Shown piece by piece: positions 31,185-32,254 of a stretch of DNA of 32,254 bases. A program made the translations under genes and the position numbers. Source of the stretch: Thamnocephalis sphaerospora (Eukaryota > Zoopagomycota > Zoopagomycetes > Zoopagales > Sigmoideomycetaceae); NCBI GenBank assembly GCA_003614735.1, contig KZ992549.1:1-32254 (forward strand), written 5' to 3'. Position 1 is the stretch's first letter; each line of letters begins with the position of its first letter. Under the pieces are notes generated by a model. That model made no database searches, was not told the origin of the DNA, and saw only the letters and a program-made list of their open reading frames with translations.

Positions 31185-32254
31185 TTACTGTGGTGGCGGC
31201 ATTGGCGGTGCCTTCTTTTTCTTCTTTTCCTCAATCACCGTCTCCACCACATCCTCCGTCACCTGCGCGGCAGAGTTGAGCGTATCCGACGGCGCAACCA
31301 CACCGACCACGCGCACACACGCACCTTTGACCAGGTCGACAGGATCAGCTCGCGCACCTCGTCCGTCACGTCGCCCTGCACCACAATCTCGTCGTTGCCC
31401 TGGTTGTTCTTGGTCACCGACGAGCCACACGCAAACTTGTTGGCAAACATCTTGGCAGCCTTCTTCAGATCCACATCTGTGTGCATGCTTGCGTCGTGAG
31501 CATCGGTGGTGTTCAGCACGGCAGTCACTGCCCCTTACCAAACAGATGCAGGCCAAAGATGCTCGTCACATGCTTCCGCTTGTTGCGTTCGATACGCTTG
31601 ATGGTCACCTTGTTCACCTGTGTACACGCATCGTGGCGACCCAGCACCAGCATACGTAAGCCATGAGCAACCGGCCATCAAATGCATGTCATGGTGCACA
31701 ACATAGCTACTTACCGGTGCTTTCTTTTTCAGGCCAGCACCACCTGAACATTTCAACAGCACCACGAGTCGGCTCTGTTAGTGCCCACGCGACGCCAATG
31801 CTCCGCATTATGTCACCATATGCGCTCACCCCAAGCGGGCTTCTTCTCCTTGGCACTGGACGCCTCTGGCAGCTCTGCGGACGGGGCAAGCGTGTTAGCC
31901 ACCACCACCACCGTCACAAAAGACCGTGCTACGACGCATACCTTCAGCACCGCTATACAGCTGGCTAAACCATTCATCGTGATTGTCCTTGAGCCACTGC
32001 TTGCACTGCGCGAGCGTCGTGCCAAATTCGCAATACTACGCGCTCATCCAGACAACCAATAGTGCGCATACACGCAGCGCCGGTTGAGCACGTGAGCCTC
32101 ATGGTGCATTCAGTGGCCGCCAGCATACACACACCTCGGGCGGCAGCGAGCAAACTATAAACGCCTGGGCGGTGAGCAACAGCGCCGATCAGCCCAGACG
32201 CGCGTCTGGCACCTACCCTCGCAGTAGACAATCGACTTGTGCTCCACCGTGTCG
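31185..32254 (-). CDS. TMA22: Tma22/DENR translation factor, N terminus beyond window edge
   Basis: Partner of Tma20/MCTS1 in 40S ribosome recycling and re-initiation (family knowledge). Eight visible exons: 32254-32217, 32154-32135, 32035-31942, 31874-31830, 31743-31715, 31617-31539, 31476-31325 and 31262-31185. All phases agree. Exon joins recreate the N-terminal zinc-binding motif VYC-E-VCSLPPEYCEFG and QCKQWLKDN. A Lys-rich linker follows (KKKAP), then the SUI1/eIF1-like domain: VTIKRIERNKRKHVTSIFGL, DLKKAAKMFANKFACGSSVT and DEIVVQGDVTDEV. The tail is Lys/Pro-rich. One exon is just 20 nt. Only a small N-terminal piece, including the start codon, lies beyond base 32254. The visible part codes about 178 residues, against roughly 190-200 for the family. 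Confidence 0.95.

Noticed and set aside
1-32254. CRISPR arrays, operons, transposon terminal repeats or viral genes
   Set aside because: None seen. The sequence is intron-bearing eukaryotic DNA, the direct repeats are microsatellites or coding repeats, and no transposase, reverse transcriptase or capsid-like frame was found.

Overview
The window reads as nuclear DNA of a filamentous or early-diverging fungus. Genes are split by many short GT-AG introns (mostly about 40-130 nt, often with CTAAC/CTGAC-like branch points). GC content is moderately high. The recognisable products are fungal in flavour: a Vip1-type RRM protein, Tma22/DENR, an ERMP1/PFF1-type M28 peptidase and a GLI-like C2H2 regulator. 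A mycoparasitic or zoopagalean lineage would fit the secreted kinase and the gene style, but that placement is a guess from memory and not something the sequence proves.

Layout. 290-3635 (minus): a four-exon, about 818-residue GLI/ZIC-like C2H2 transcription factor with alanine-rich flanks. About 3.6-9.3 kb: a gene-poor, microsatellite-dense stretch that may hold the regulator's 5' leader; two weak candidate genes (9290-9755 and 9884-10606, minus) lie at its right end. 10720-13805 (plus): a membrane-bound M28 metallopeptidase. 14072-15388 (minus): a protein kinase that starts with a signal peptide and carries an exact 40-residue-period duplication in front of its N-lobe. 16747-24648 (minus): three PB1-domain genes in tandem. 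All three share a phase-0 intron at the same place and a following leucine-rich helix. The third has grown a Glu/Pro-rich rod of more than 1,200 residues ending in a CHY/CTCHY-like zinc-binding tail. 25718-27656 (minus): a PAF-acetylhydrolase-type lipase. 27899 to about 29107 (plus): an unrecognised Ser/Pro-rich protein with a C-terminal coiled coil. 29910-30984 (plus): a Vip1-like RRM protein. 31185-32254 (minus): Tma22/DENR in eight visible exons, cut by the right edge only near its N terminus.

Most of the genes look like independent housekeeping or regulatory genes and not a pathway cluster. The exception is the tandem PB1 family. Its members keep both the basic beta-1 lysine and the acidic OPCA loop, so head-to-tail self-association or mutual association is a natural hypothesis. 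The three proteins would then differ mainly in the tail (about 23, 78 and 1,619 residues after the shared intron). This PB1-rod-zinc-tail protein and its two short paralogues are the most unusual system in the window. The signal-peptide kinase next door is the second.
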